A stretch of DNA of 64,000 bases from Nectonema munidae (Eukaryota; Nematomorpha; Nectonematoida; Nectonematidae), in assembly GCA_030549495.1 (NCBI GenBank), contig JAUIRK010000536.1:310001-374000 (forward strand), in the 5' to 3' direction. Shown one piece after another: positions 40,325-52,981 of this stretch. Position 1 is the first letter of the stretch; every line of letters begins with the position of its first letter. The notes beneath the pieces were generated by a model, which was not told the DNA's origin, did no database searches, and was given only the letters and a program-made list of their open reading frames with translations. A program made the translations under genes and the position numbers.

Positions 40325-40462
40325 TTTTTTAGTTGTCTGTATCGCATCCAAGGGAAGAATAATCTTGCATAGCTGGATAGATTGGAAGGATAGTCACAAT
40401 CTGGAATCGAACCCAGACCATCTGGATCAAGACCCCACGCTCCTACCAGTAAAGCATTTAAG
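40325..40462 (-). repeat. tRNA-derived SINE, second head type
   Basis: Minus strand: ACTGGTAGGAGCG (A-box region), GTCTTGA loop reading CTT (Lys-like), GGGTTCGATTCC (B box), a body with CCAGCTATGCAAG, and an A-rich tail (taaaaaaaataaaaaa). Different head and body from the 54.0-kb family. Confidence 0.6.
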
Positions 40463-40509
40463 AAAGAATTGCTTCTAAAATTAATCCATTTTTACTGGGA
40501 TATCTATAA

Positions 40510-40610
40510 TACCATTTTAGTTATATTCCATTCCGTTTTAAGTCTTTTTCAATTCTATTTTCTATATTCTAAATTAAAAAATAGAAGCAAAATATAAACG
40601 AAAAATGATG
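40510..40610. repeat. Palindromic short element, shortened copy 6
   Basis: ATACCATTTTAGTTATATT ... AAAAATGATGAAAT, about 100 bp with both arms and little interior. Confidence 0.55.
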
Positions 40611-41610
40611 AAATGTACTTCCTTGCAATACATTATATTTATGTAAGCATTATTCTTTCTCATATGGTAGCATTTTTCGGTGATATCACTCAATCTCTCT
40701 CGTATATACGCATCTTTCAGTAAACTGCTACTCTCTTATAAACGGATTCACTTTTGTTTTCCTAAAGCTTTTGTCTGCTTGCGTTTTATGAACTGGAAAA
40801 GTAAAACTTCATTGGTATATCTAAATTACTCACAGCTCATGAATTTTACTTTATAATATTCCTTCAATATATGAAGTATACAAATAATAATAATTAATAA
40901 TATGTTCATTAATATTTTTAAATTACATTGTTTTGCAAGTGTTTCATAAAAATCCTTCCATTGCATACTGAAAATATAAATTATTTTATCTCAATATTTG
41001 TTTTGAACTCTCTGTAATGTATGATATAATATTTATCTGCATTTTCCATATACCATGAAAAAAATACTTTCAACGCAAAGAATCCTAGATTTTGTTTTTT
41101 CTTTCAATTCAAGGTTATTGGACGTGTCTGCCAGAAATCATACTACTTTGGTGTAATGATTTGAAGTTGAGAGTTTGTCAACTCGTGATTCAGACTGCGA
41201 TTATTCACAAGCTTATATTGAATAAAATTCAGAGTTGATTTTATCTTCTTAGACTTGCAAAAAGAAACCGGGTTCAAAAGCACATATTTTTAAAAAGATT
41301 TCTATTTTCAATAAATCTTTGCTTTTGTTACTGTTATCTTTATTTTTAGTTAATAACGGTCCAAGGTCACCTTCAGCACCAAGTGTACATGTTGAAATAT
41401 ACATACAAATCAAAACTTTTTGTTTCCAGATTTAAGTGTTGTCAATTTTTTTATGACTTTCAGAAAAAAAATTTTAAAAATGGCTTCACTGCATAAAAAA
41501 TAAATTGTCCATCTTAACACAAAGGTACGCTCTCTAAATGCAAAAATTGAAAGTGAGCACTGTGAATATCATTGAGATATAAGATGCACTAATTTTTGGA
41601 AAACCCTCAC

Positions 41611-41671
41611 CTGAAGTAAAACCAGCCTCTGATATAATTGAGAAAATAGAGAGAAAAAAAGTATTCAACAT
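41611..41671 (-). CDS. Candidate signal-peptide exon
   Basis: ATG at 41669-41671 opens MLNTFFLSIFSIISEAGFTS and then a strong donor, CTTCAG|GTGAGG. The peptide has a hydrophobic core and a plausible small-residue cleavage region, as expected for the missing first coding exon of a secreted protein, and it sits upstream on the right strand. It leaves in phase 1 whereas exon 1 at 35280 needs phase 0, so a further exon (phase 1 to 0) must exist in between if it belongs to this gene. None was found convincingly. Confidence 0.35.
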
Positions 41672-41993
41672 TCTTTTCCAAGCAATCAATATTTCAAATA
41701 TCTCTACTTCTGTGTGAAGCATTTCCTACATTTCACATTCCATTTTTCACATCAGCCTTCTCAAATTTTTTGTGTTGACATTTCCAAGTATCGCATAAAT
41801 TTTGTATAGCTGTTTTCCCGCCTGGAAAGAACATCATTCATCTTATAAGCTTGTTCCTCTGGATCGTATATCTTATAAGTTCCAGTTTGAAAAGAAATTT
41901 CGTTTTTTTTCATACCGTAAAATCTTATCGGAATAAAAAAAACCATACTTAAAAAAGGCTTCGAAATTTCTAAACAAAAATCTAAAAGTGATA

Positions 41994-42717
41994 ACTAGAA
42001 GCAACAAAAGTTGACCCATAAATCCTACAAAAATTGACCTAACGATCTTGAAAAGTTGACTTTATTTGTAAAAAAAGTGACATAAAAAATCGTTCTATAA
42101 TCGCTTTTCCCAACTATTATTATTAGCATTATTATTATAAGATAGAATGTAATATTTAAAGTATTTCTCTTTTTAAAAGACGCGATCTTTGAACAAAAGC
42201 TTTATAATCGCTAGAATTTATCTTTCCCGTGTCTGTTGCTTGTGCTAAAGGGAGAGATATATTACTTTTTTCCATATGTTCCTCATTTATGCCACATACA
42301 GCATCTTCAAATTCGATATTTCTAATATAAATCAATCGTATCTTTTATTGTAATATATTCGAAGATTACGCTTTCCAATTATTCTATCTATGTGACAGAA
42401 TGGATGAGTGAAAAAATTTTTCTATATTAAAAATGATCATATTCCTTAGTTGGTATGTAAAGAATATTCGAAAATTGTTAAATACTTGCTCTTTGCTTGG
42501 TAACTTGTTAAATTTTTACAAGATCTAGAGATTACTTGCAAAAAATGGGTTATTTATTACTAAAAAAGTCGGTCTATTAATAAAAATTTGACTTTTTTTG
42601 ACCCAATAACTTGGACTTCTTTCACACAAGCGTTTATAAAATGAGAGAATTTACGTGTATTAGAATAAGTGCTATCAGAATTCAAAAGTCGATCTTAGTG
42701 ACTTTTAACTGCCCTAG
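41994..42717. mobile_element. Degraded relative of the 24.7-kb element
   Basis: Left side has AAAAGTTGACC repeats, the right side GTGACTTTTAACTGCCCTAG, again with repeated TTGACTTT motifs near both ends as in the 24.7-kb element. The ends CTAG... match only weakly and no duplication was found. Confidence 0.4.
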
Positions 42718-44159
42718 TAAATAACTTAATCGAACCTGATCAAAATCATACATTTATGTTTTAACCTTGTGAATAACAAAATCCTTCAAATGTTCAAATA
42801 CAATCATTGCATATTCTTTTTTAATTTTTAGTTTTTATATATGACTCGTAATAAATTTAATTATATATAATTGAGAAAGGGATTTGCATCAGTTATTTTA
42901 AATTGTTTTAATGTCAAACTTGGAGTTAAGTAAATGAAGGTAAGAAATGAAAAAAGTACAAAAACTTATCGACGCGAATATAATCATCACTCAAGTATAA
43001 TATGTCTTTTGACTTCATAAATGAATTCCCAAGTGCGAAGTTAGATAAAAAAAAATGTGTATATCCAAATTCAAATCACTTCCATATATATTTATATCGT
43101 AATTTCGTTTTTTTCTCATACGTAATTTCAAATCGTTTGTTTTACAAAAAAAACGTACGATACTACTAATTAAAAGTATTTAACTTTTCAATTCTGATTT
43201 AAAAAGCTCTCGATTAATGTAGGATCATTTAAAATACATGTTTAAATACCTGATTAGTTAAAAAAAAAAACTTTGGAAATTCATTGCCAGCATATCCAAC
43301 TTGCTAACATACTTGATCTAACAAAATGAACTTATTGTAAGGAATGCTTGAATTACACTCAATACATAGTATCCCAGTCTATTTTACAATTCTTCATATA
43401 TTAACACAATAATTAGCACCAAAGTTCTTTAGCAATCATCATAAAATATTTTTAAAATGCAGAGACGCTTGCATCCTTTCTGGTTAGAAATGACGGTATT
43501 TCATCCTCCATATGGCGGTTTTAATACTTCGATCGCGAAAAATGAAAGTAATTTGTTTATATATAACATTTTTTGTCTTCAATTTATCGTATTTAAAATG
43601 TGCAATGAAAGCTCGTAACAATTTTGTTAATATTTTCAAACTAAATCAAAGCATTGATATTTTTGATGTGTAAAAAAGGAATACTTAATTGCAAAGATAA
43701 GTTTGACTTTTTATACTTTAACTTCTCCCATTTTAATATATTGGTATCTTTTATGATTGGATTTAAAGTAAAAATGACTTCAAATTTTAGTTAGTAAACG
43801 AGACGAACTTAGACCAAATTGAAGTGAAAAGGACACATTCAAGGAATGAAGTAAAAAAACCGATCTTAAAATGAAAAAAGAAGAACTTGAAATAAAAAGG
43901 AAGACTTGAAGTAAAAAAGTTGAATGATAGTTAAAGTAAAAAAGGAGAAACTTAAAATAAAGAATTTTCTTATCTAAAAATTGCCTACTTTATATATATC
44001 AGGGAAGGACAATTCTTTAAAACAAACGACTTATAACCTCAAAATCTTTATCAATAGTTTTGCGCAAAGCATACTTTCCCTCTCAATTCAATTTGTATAT
44101 AAACGTGGAAAAACTGCGGAAAATTGGAAATGACTTTGAAAGGAGTAGGAAGAAAAAAA

Positions 44160-44620
44160 GAAAAAAAAGTACCAAGCAAGCTAGAAGCATGTACCAGAAA
44201 TGAAGAGAGAGTTGACTTTAAAGAAAACGAGAGAGCGCGTGCGTAAGATTTGCTTTTATCGCAGAGACTTCGTTAGTAGGTTGAGAAGCAGCAGTGCGAG
44301 ATTAATAGGAGGCAGGCGAAAAATCCCTAGTGTGCTACTTTTATTCTCTAAAACAAAAAATGTGTGTTACAAGTCTTTGGTGTATTGTTTCTACGCTCAC
44401 AAGATGAGAAGATGATGTTTAATCTCATCTGCTCCTTCCTGCTATGCATTGCGCAATGAACAATCTTTCCACATTCAAGACTTTTGCCTTCACAGAAAAA
44501 AATGAACACTATACTTACGCAAAGGCTTGATGATGAGCAGCTTGCTAATATCTTCTTTATTGAATTTTTGGCAAAGTAACATTACGTAATGATGATGGTA
44601 CATAGATATGTGAATTTATT
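44160..44620 (-). promoter_or_regulatory. GC-richer island with strong minus-strand donor
   Basis: Minus strand shows CTCTCTC-rich sequence (44160-44300) and, upstream of it, a potential exon ending CCTTTGC|GTAAGTATA (about 44516), one of the best donors in the window. A short frame MLLCQKFNKEDISK reaches that donor in phase 1. It may be an alternative 5' exon; no peptide similarity supports it. Confidence 0.25.
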
Positions 44621-45220
44621 AATACTCTTTCTGCAAATCAATGCAAAGCGAGTTATTTGTGATGAAAAATTTCAACTTCATTCTCGCTTTCTTGTACACT
44701 TGTATAAGACAGATCTCACTTCCATCCTTATTTAGAAGGATGGCGAATTCAATCATCCAATATGTATATCTATCTATCTTGGAAAAAGAATCACAATAAA
44801 TTAATCGCATGCACTTGAAATAGGCACAACGACTATGATGTCCACACATTTGGGGACATGGCAAAAAGTTGTGGGAAAAAAGGACAAAAAATATGAACAA
44901 GTTAGTGTTAGTTAAGTAAATAAATCCTTTTTTTTTAGGTATACTGATGATAATTAGTTAGGAAGTTTGTGAATTGTCATTCAGATAGATATATATATAA
45001 ATATATAAAGTTGGTCAGAGTAGAAGACGGATATAGAAGAATTTGGCGAAAAACCATAAAATAGTTATTGGCTAAAAATAACCGTTTTTTTGCAAACATT
45101 TTTTCCTTATGATGACATTTTGTTGTGCCTCGTGTTTTAGTAAAATTTGCTATGAAATCTCTTCGTTATAATGATAATTTGATATAACTGGATTCCTTAT
45201 ATAGTAAGTATTAAGTTGAG

Positions 45221-45300
45221 TTAACCCTTTCAAGCATAATGGATCACCAGTGTCCGTGAAAGACACATTTGGAAATTCGGGGTCTTCTGCCGACAGGAAC
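45221..45300. repeat. Half of a TTAA-type MITE
   Basis: TTAACCCTTTCAAGC followed by CACCAGTG, like one end of the 36.7-kb copy read on the other strand. The second end is not found. Confidence 0.4.
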
Positions 45301-48300
45301 AATTTACTCAAAATGGGATAGTTTATATGAAAATTGATTGGAAAAAAAGTAGACAACAAATGTTAGAACATCAATGTCTAAAATGTTAAAAGATTCGTTG
45401 ATTTTCTCTACAAATTTTTTTCTTGATTCCTTTTTCCTTCATTATGTTTGGTTGATTTTAAACGAAATGATCCCATTGTCATATTTCATTGATAAAGACA
45501 GTTTTTTGATTCTAAAATACTTTTATATCAAATGTAGTCAACGCGGCATACTTTTTAGGGTCAATTTTGTTAATGTTTTGACTTCCCTCAAGGCTACTTT
45601 AAGAAGAAGAAGAAGAAGATTCATAATCATAATAATCATACAAACTTTATTATACTTAAACATTTCATATGACTTAAAAAAAAGAAAAAAAAGTATTGTA
45701 AGATTTCAAAGAAATTTATAATATATATAAGAATATAAGAATAAATTTATTTCAAAAAAAACATTTCATTAAAGCTATATTACGTATAAAATAATTAACA
45801 TATATTGCAAGCTATACATTCAGAAAAAAGTAACATGTTTAATTGGCTTTTTGAAGGTTGGACATCCAACCTTTTATTTTAAAAAAACTTTTTTAAATAT
45901 TTAAAGTTTCTCTGAAAAAGAAAGCCGGCGATTAGACTTCTACTTTAGGGTTTCCAAAGGGTTGAGGTACTTCAAATTAATTCAAACTTAGTTTCAACTG
46001 CTTTTTATGGGATGCAATTTGTTAAACCAAGCGAGAAATAAAATCTTTTTTTTCCACAAATTTGATATTGGAATGAAGTCATTTTGGTGTTGGTGAGATA
46101 AAAGGTAAAAATATATTTAGAAAAAAGAGCGTCATAACAGTAATAAGACAAAAGCTAAATTCATAAAGCTATTTTGTCTCTATTATTATCTTAAATAAAA
46201 AATGATCGTGTCTACACTGTCTGATAAATAAATTTTTCTTGCTCTCTGTAAAATTCTGGTGCTTCTGATTTTGATCGCTCAATGTCTGAATATACACAAA
46301 GCTTCTTTTGTAGTTAATGTGCAATTCAATAATCAATACCCTTATTGTGCCAATAAATTGGTTTTTTTTAATAAAATTTGTTCGAAATAAGTTTGAATAA
46401 AAATAAAATAATCCGAATTTTTCATAACATAAAGTTTGAACAACCATTTTTGATCTAAAAGTCTGAAGCTCTCAAAAGTTCAATAATTTTTCAAAAAATA
46501 TTCACATTGTTTAATCGTTTAAGCGCGTGGTTTATAAAAACTAATCATTTGCTAATCTTTATAATTAGTTTTTATATTTTATGAGAAACAGTGTTTGAAA
46601 AATGGTTATTAAAGAATTTTTATGATATAAAAATATATATATAAATTTATTTATATATATTTTTGTAGAAATGACCGCTATATGGCATGCATATAAAAAT
46701 TATGCACAAAAATGGAACAGTCATAAAGTCAAAATAAAGTATTGAGAATTAATCAACGGGTATATATTAAAAATTGAAATTACATATATTACACATTGTA
46801 AATATTTACAACTAATGAATTCAGTTATTACATGAGTAACAATTTTTAATGGAACGCAAAACATCATAATTTGATAATAAAAGTAAAGTATGCAAAAAAA
46901 AATTTAACACATTTGATGGTGGAAAACTCAATAGTAAAAAAATTCGAATTTAAATGTTAAAATTGAGAGAAATAAATCAATTACAAATAATTATAATAAA
47001 TATTATTTAAAGAAAATCATATATTTTTGAAATATAAGAATTACACACATGGCCCTCAAGGGCACACACCCGAGGGGAGAGGTGAAAAAGTCTTTTGCTC
47101 AACCAATAATGTAGAATTTTTTCAATTTTTTATATCATTAAAAGACTTGTTTGGCTTTTGAGTAGACTTTCTTGAGTTGTTTTATGGTTGCGTTTCAGAC
47201 ACAAATTCTTTTAAAATTATAAAAAAAAGTTTCTTTAAGAAAATCTCACACATTTTTATCTTATCGTATCAAATAACGATTTACAATTTAAAAGTCCAAC
47301 TTCATTAATTACAACAACCTGGTTATCATGATTATTTTGAAGAACGCCCCCCGCCCTCCCCCTCTAAAATTTTTAAAGATCCCCCCCCCCCCTTAAAATT
47401 ATTTTCTGAATACGCTGCTGGGCAAATCACAAGCAAGAGACGACAAAATATATACGTTTTTGCCTTCAAAATTCAAATAGATTGCAAATACTATGATAGC
47501 ATTAAGTAAGTTTAAATCGAATATGCATTTAGTTTGATTTCCTCTTTATTATTCATCCATTTTTAGATATAAAGGCGGATTTTCCCAGGACTAACTTTTT
47601 GCAAGGAGGGACTACATCTTTACATGACAATATGGAATTAAAAGATCCAATAAATGCAAAAAATTTAACAATCTAACGTTTACTTTATAATCCTAAATTT
47701 TTCACGATCAGAACTAATTTTGAGAAAAAAATTTTATTTTAGAATAGATATGAAAAACAATGTTAATTTCATGTCCTTTTTACGGTTAAGAGAAGGAGAT
47801 GATGGCAAACTTTTTCTAGCCAAATTTTGTACACTGCATTTTTTCCTACTTTTAGGCATTTACAAGGTTAAGATGAATCAAACACAGCTCACTTTTCTTG
47901 ATTATTTGATGCGAATTTCAGAGGATTTTCACTGAATTTCAAATTCTCAAGTCAAAAAAAATCTATTTGAGATTCCTCAACAACAAAAAAAGAAAGAAAA
48001 TGTGCACGTTCGCGTTTTTCAGGACAAATTAGAGCTATTTTAGTAATTCCTAATACTCAAAAATGCATGTCATATGATTAAGATTAAAAAGTTGCAGGCA
48101 AACTCAGATTATTATTATTTGGAAGACCTTGAAAATTTTAAAAATTTTTTAAATTCCAAATTGAACCAATCCGAGTTTTGCTTGATAATGAAGTAAAGAA
48201 AATGTTTGTACTGATAAACTGTTGAAGGAATTTATTACACCATAATCTTTTTTTGTGCACAAGAGTGTTTTCAATGTGTTCTCGCAAATTTGCATTTTTC

Positions 48301-49104
48301 TGAAAAATTTGCAAAAAAATGAAATAATCAAACGGTAAAAAGTTGTCATTAAAAATACGAATTAACACCTAAAGAAATTTGGTGCAAATTGTGAGCTTTA
48401 TTTGGGAACTTCTTTACTTCTAATCGGTATATATTTAGATATTTGCGGTTTTGCTGGGAAAATGTTTACTTAAGACATTTAACAAAAATGAAATAGCATA
48501 AAAAATATTAAATACCAATAAAAAAGATTATAAAACTTGGATAAGTTTTTTGTAGACTTATTTAAAAAAGAGAATAAGTTCTTATAAATTTTGTTCTCAG
48601 AATTTTACTTCTAAGATGCAAAGCACTCAACTCATCATGAATGGGAAAAATTAATGTGTTAATTTTAACCCTTAAAAAGTTTAATGTTTAGGGTATATGG
48701 AAGCTTTTTAAAGCTCACATCTATTTAATGTATGCTTGAAACAAATCCATTCATTTTCTCGATGTGATAGAAGGTTTTATGCATCATCATATTTATCAAA
48801 GAATAAGATAGAAGAACTTTGGCACTGCAAAAGTTTCAGAATGAGTCGAAACAGGAGGTTTGGGATTGTGGTTAGGGTTACACGTTTAGCATCAACTATA
48901 CTGCCATTTTTAAGAATTTGTTTTAGTGATTACTCCATGAACATTTATCGTTCTCTCGCCAGCTGTGCTTCAAGTCTTACGAAGAGAATTATCATGACAT
49001 GAAGATTTTGAAAACTTTTCTATTCACTTTTTATCATTTCGAGCATATTCTTAGTTATTTGTCAAAAGTCAAGTATAAGTTTTTAAAATAATTTTTTAAT
49101 TGAT
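45301..49104. other. A+T-rich region without a recognised gene
   Basis: Includes an (AAG)n run at about 45600-45620 followed by a possible retroelement tail, a 20-bp palindrome AAGGTTGGACATCCAACCTT near 45855-45874 and the C-rich block at 47343. Frames are short and chance-like. Confidence 0.45.
47343..47425. repeat. C-rich block, possible transposon remnant
   Basis: ACGCCCCCCGCCC, a long C run near 47382-47393, then GAATACGCTGCTGGGC, the kind of terminus seen on hAT and similar elements. Only one end is recognisable. Confidence 0.35.
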
Positions 49105-49466
49105 ATACCATTTTTAGTTGTATTTTGACTTTTTCGCAATTCTATTTTATCTCTTTGCCTTTCTATTTTGTCTTTTTCGCGATTCTAACCAAATAATAAC
49201 ATGTCTTTTTTAAATATTATTTAATTAATTAAAAAGATATTGCTAAATTAAAGTGCAAAATTTTTTGATTAAAAAAGTAAATAAAAATTAAAAAAAATTA
49301 TTGAGGAAATAATAAAATTTGTAAATATTTAATTTCTACATCGTAGCGGAAAATTAATAAAATTTAATATGAAAATAATTTTAAAATATCAAAAAAGAGT
49401 TTAAATAAAAATGACACATGTCAAAACAACATATGCAAAAGAACAAAGCCGAATTAAAAATGATAT
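49105..49466. mobile_element. Palindromic short element, copy 5
   Basis: TATACCATTTTTAGTTG at the left and AATTAAAAATGATATC at the right. The interior contains AATATGAAAATAATTTTA, the inverse of the interior of copy 2. Confidence 0.75.
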
Positions 49467-50599
49467 CAAAGAAAGAAATGTATACGCTCTAAATGTAGAT
49501 ATGGACAAACAGTAAGAATTATTTGTTACGTGTTTAGTTAGTCAATGAGTTAAAAAGTTAGTTAGTTGAGTTGAGTAGAGTTGAAAGGTTTGTCGTTTTT
49601 TTTTCTTTTTTTATTTTCTTTTTTGGTCGACATTTTTTCAAACTCTTTCATAGTTGTCACCCCTTTGTCAAATACACAATCGAATCTAAAAGCGTATACC
49701 TGGTAGTCTAAAGATCGTATATCGTTAGCGTTGATATAATTGAAGTCAAGCGTAATGATATTCATTAGTTTATAATCAGATAAACCCAAATGTTAGCATA
49801 ATATTTTTCGATTTTTAAAATAGGTTTACGGACCCTTTATATTAGAACACTAGTTTCGCTAACTAAAAATTTCTTTACGCGTTCGTTTATAAAACACACA
49901 TGTATTCCGGTGAAATGATTCATTGAAAAAAGCTATCCCCTCGCATTTCTACAACACAAACTATAAAAAATACGAGAATAGATAATTCTGTCTCATATCA
50001 CGAAAGATGTGAGAAATAATGTCATGCATATGATAAATATGATAGATATATGGAAAGCAGGATAACTTTAAAATTTGTTTTTTAGGAAAAAATGTTTTCA
50101 ATTAGTTAACCGTTAAGTTAATCAAATTTAAGAGGCGTGTTTGTTATGCAAAGAAGAAGGTAAGAAAGAAAAGTTTGTGCCACAAACTATATAGTTGTAG
50201 GAAAGCTGATTAAAACGAAGAGAAGTGTACAAACGTGAATGAGTATGTGTAAAAAAATTACGAACGATTTGAATCAAATGTTCTAAACTTGGGTGTCACT
50301 CATGTTCTAATTACACTGATAAATATTACAAATAATAATAATCAAATTTTAATCAAAACATTTTCATCCTTACCAATCTTAAAGCATTTGAATTAAAAAA
50401 AAAGCAAAAGATTGTGTATTGCGTCTCTTGGCCAAAAATGTTGAAATGTCTGCACAAATTGGAATATAAAAAATTAAAAAATAAAAAATGAATTCTTAAC
50501 CAAATAACAAAAGTGAGTGTATGGCGTTTGAAGTATCAAGAAATGATAATTAAAATGAACATTTTGGTAGTTCTACGATTAAAAATGGCGTTCATCAAT

Positions 50600-51120
50600 G
50601 AAATGAAAAGGCGTATAGCTTACGTGAAGTTCGGTATACTTTCGCAAAAGTTTGCTCTTCGTGCTCAGAAAGGTCCCTAGCCTTCGATCAAATGATGACG
50701 TAAGAATAAGAAGAATAATAAAGAAGAAGAAGTAATAAAACACTTGGGAGGAGAGTTTTTGTTGCTGTGCGAGAGGGCGCGTATAAGCCCTTTGTTTTAG
50801 ATGAAGGTGGAGAGAGATTAACCTGGATTCCTTGAACAAAGAAGAGTGTAGGAAAACATTGTGAGGGAGAGACGCACTGTGGAGTCATCAATCACGCGCC
50901 ATAGCGAGCAAGACTGCGATTCCAAAAGCGAGACTTTATCGCTGCTGCATCTACGAGACAGGGGCTGTTGTGTAAACTTTGGCAAATCAAGTATCAAGCT
51001 GGGAATTCTCCCTACTCTCCTTTCTTCTTGTTCTCGAATCTAACTTAAGCTTTTATTGTTAATGACTCAAGTCAAGTCCAGGAGAGGAGGATGGGAAGGA
51101 GTAGACTAGAAGCATGCCTT
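50600..51120 (-). promoter_or_regulatory. GC-richer island, possible 5' UTR exon or promoter
   Basis: Clearly richer in G+C than its surroundings, with C/T-rich runs on the minus strand and a strong minus-strand donor CTTCAC|GTAAGC near 50622. Frames across it are open but have no ATG in the long frame, so it would be untranslated. It could be the distal first exon of the ADAMTS-like gene. Inference from composition and splice site only. Confidence 0.3.
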
Positions 51121-51856
51121 GATTCATGACTTCTTCAAAGGTGAGAAGGGTAGGCTTCGATTTGAAAAAAATATTTTCCACGTTTTTATCGTATGTAATA
51201 TCAATTCCTTTTTCATTTGTGTTTTTGTTTAGTCGTAAATTTAATTTATCATGATTGGTTCATCAAATAAACAAGTACATTTTTTGGGTGAAACAACTTT
51301 TATTAAAATCCAAGAAAAAGACAACAAAGAAATTTTTTGAACTTTATTTATTGAAGGAAATAAGAAATGAAATATAATAATAAATATGATGTGTATATGA
51401 AAATAATATAAATCCTAACATATAAATATACTCACCAATGGTATTTAGCTAATGTTAGTTGAATAAACCAAGATCTCCCTAGCTAGCTGTGTCCGTTAAA
51501 GGGTCAGTGAACTCTACTAAAATAATTTATATTCTCCCAACTTCCACCTCCCTTGAGAAAATTAAACCTCTATACCCTATACTCCTATACCGTCAAAAAA
51601 TTTATATTAATTACATAAGTCTGTCAAAAATTAAGAGTGCATGGATTCCAAGAAAGGATCAATTAAAAAAACAGGGATCACATCTATCAGAAGAGTCTTT
51701 AAGAATTTCGTCTAGGCTCCAGCTGTTCAATTGAAAAATAGAACCTGGTTTAAATTTAGGAGAGCCCAAAAACAATTTTTTCTTGTAATCTTAAATATTA
51801 TATGTTTATATAAATCTGGTGCTCAAGGTGGCCCATTAAATGAGTGATAAAATAAA

Positions 51857-52032
51857 GAGGTGAACACTAAAATAAATAATTTATTGAGCACTTAAAATTT
51901 TTAAAATGTAAATTTTCGCCGACGGTCGGCTTTTTCAAACACAAGATGGTTAATAAAAACCGGCTGTTGGCGAAAATTATACAGTTTAAAAATTTTAAGT
52001 GCTCCATAAATTATTTATTTTAGTGTTCACCT
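51857..52032. repeat. Hairpin of two inverted arms with stem-loop motifs
   Basis: GGTGAACACTAAAATAAATA on the left is answered by TATTTATTTTAGTGTTCACC on the right. Each arm continues through GCACTTAAAATTTTTAAA to a GC-rich stem (CGCCGACGGTCGGC; CCGGCTGTTGGCG) next to GAAAA. The two arms are separated by about 35 bp. See the finding on hammerhead-like motifs. Confidence 0.8.
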
Positions 52033-52981
52033 TTTTAATATTTTTATAATCAGTTTTAACAAGTAATATATATAATTAAATTTGAAAAATAAATTTTAAA
52101 AAACTTTATTTACATATTTGGAGAATAACAAATTAGAGGTAGTCTTTAAACATATGTTAGCAATAAAGTATTTTCGCAGAATAGTTTTAATTAAAGGCAA
52201 ATGAATGGGCTAACAATTTTTCAGTTAACTAATCAGAAATTGCTTTTGTAATTAATGACAAAAAAATGTTAAAGAAAACGTAACCAAAAGGAATTATTTA
52301 GTTAAAATAAAATCAATCATTCAATAATTTCTTCGTTAAAATAAAGTGACTGATCAATCCTCTTGGTTTTATAAGAAAAAGTAAGAATCTGTACTGAAAT
52401 TATTTGATTCCATAAAAAAATAAATCTTTTTCAGTTTTACTTCCTATTTTAGATTAATCATTATTATTCAAAAATATTCAAGGTGAAATGAACTGGTTCT
52501 AAAACAATTCGGCTACAGTTAAATGATTTGTTAGTTAAATGGTCAGTCGTTTTGTTCGTTAATTAGTTAAGATATGGGGCAATGAAAAAAGAGATGTATT
52601 CTTACTGTTCAATTCTCATTTTTGTGTAATTCTCAAGTTCCCAAGTTCAGAAGGATGGAGTTTGATTGGAGTGCTCGAGATTCAATAAGTGCATCATGGC
52701 GAAAGGAAAGTGGCATCCAGCACACTTGCAGCTTTCAATTTCGTTGAAAGCGGGAAGCATAAACGCATTAAGAATTTGTTCACACATCCTTTACGTTCCA
52801 TTAAATTTGTAGGTTTCAATGACGCTTCTCATCGATAAACCTGATTGCACAACATTTCTATTGGTCATCTTTCTTTCGTGAAACTATCTCACGGATATAT
52901 CTCTTGTATATGACATGCAGAAGCTGGTAAAAATGTGTATGTGATAGGATGTGTTTAGTTTAAGATTTATATTTTAGTTTA

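Larger units (their letters stand above)
38029..41610. other. Upstream region or 5' intron, no gene seen
   Basis: Contains a tRNA-like SINE head (38188), a SINE (40325) and a palindromic element (40510). The remainder is A+T-rich. A short GC-richer run at 41100-41270 has a 16-codon open stretch between splice-like sites, unsupported. Confidence 0.45.

Noticed and set aside
44619-44900. 93-codon minus-strand frame with CPQMCG as a possible extra TSP1 exon
   Set aside because: No Trp pair, irregular cysteine spacing and no acceptor; the signal-like start is too short.
49562-49789. Minus-strand peptide with YAFRFDCVFDKGVTT, reminiscent of the kinesin motor 'F.FD.VF...T' block
   Set aside because: No P-loop or other kinesin motif is nearby, and a single short block can arise by chance.
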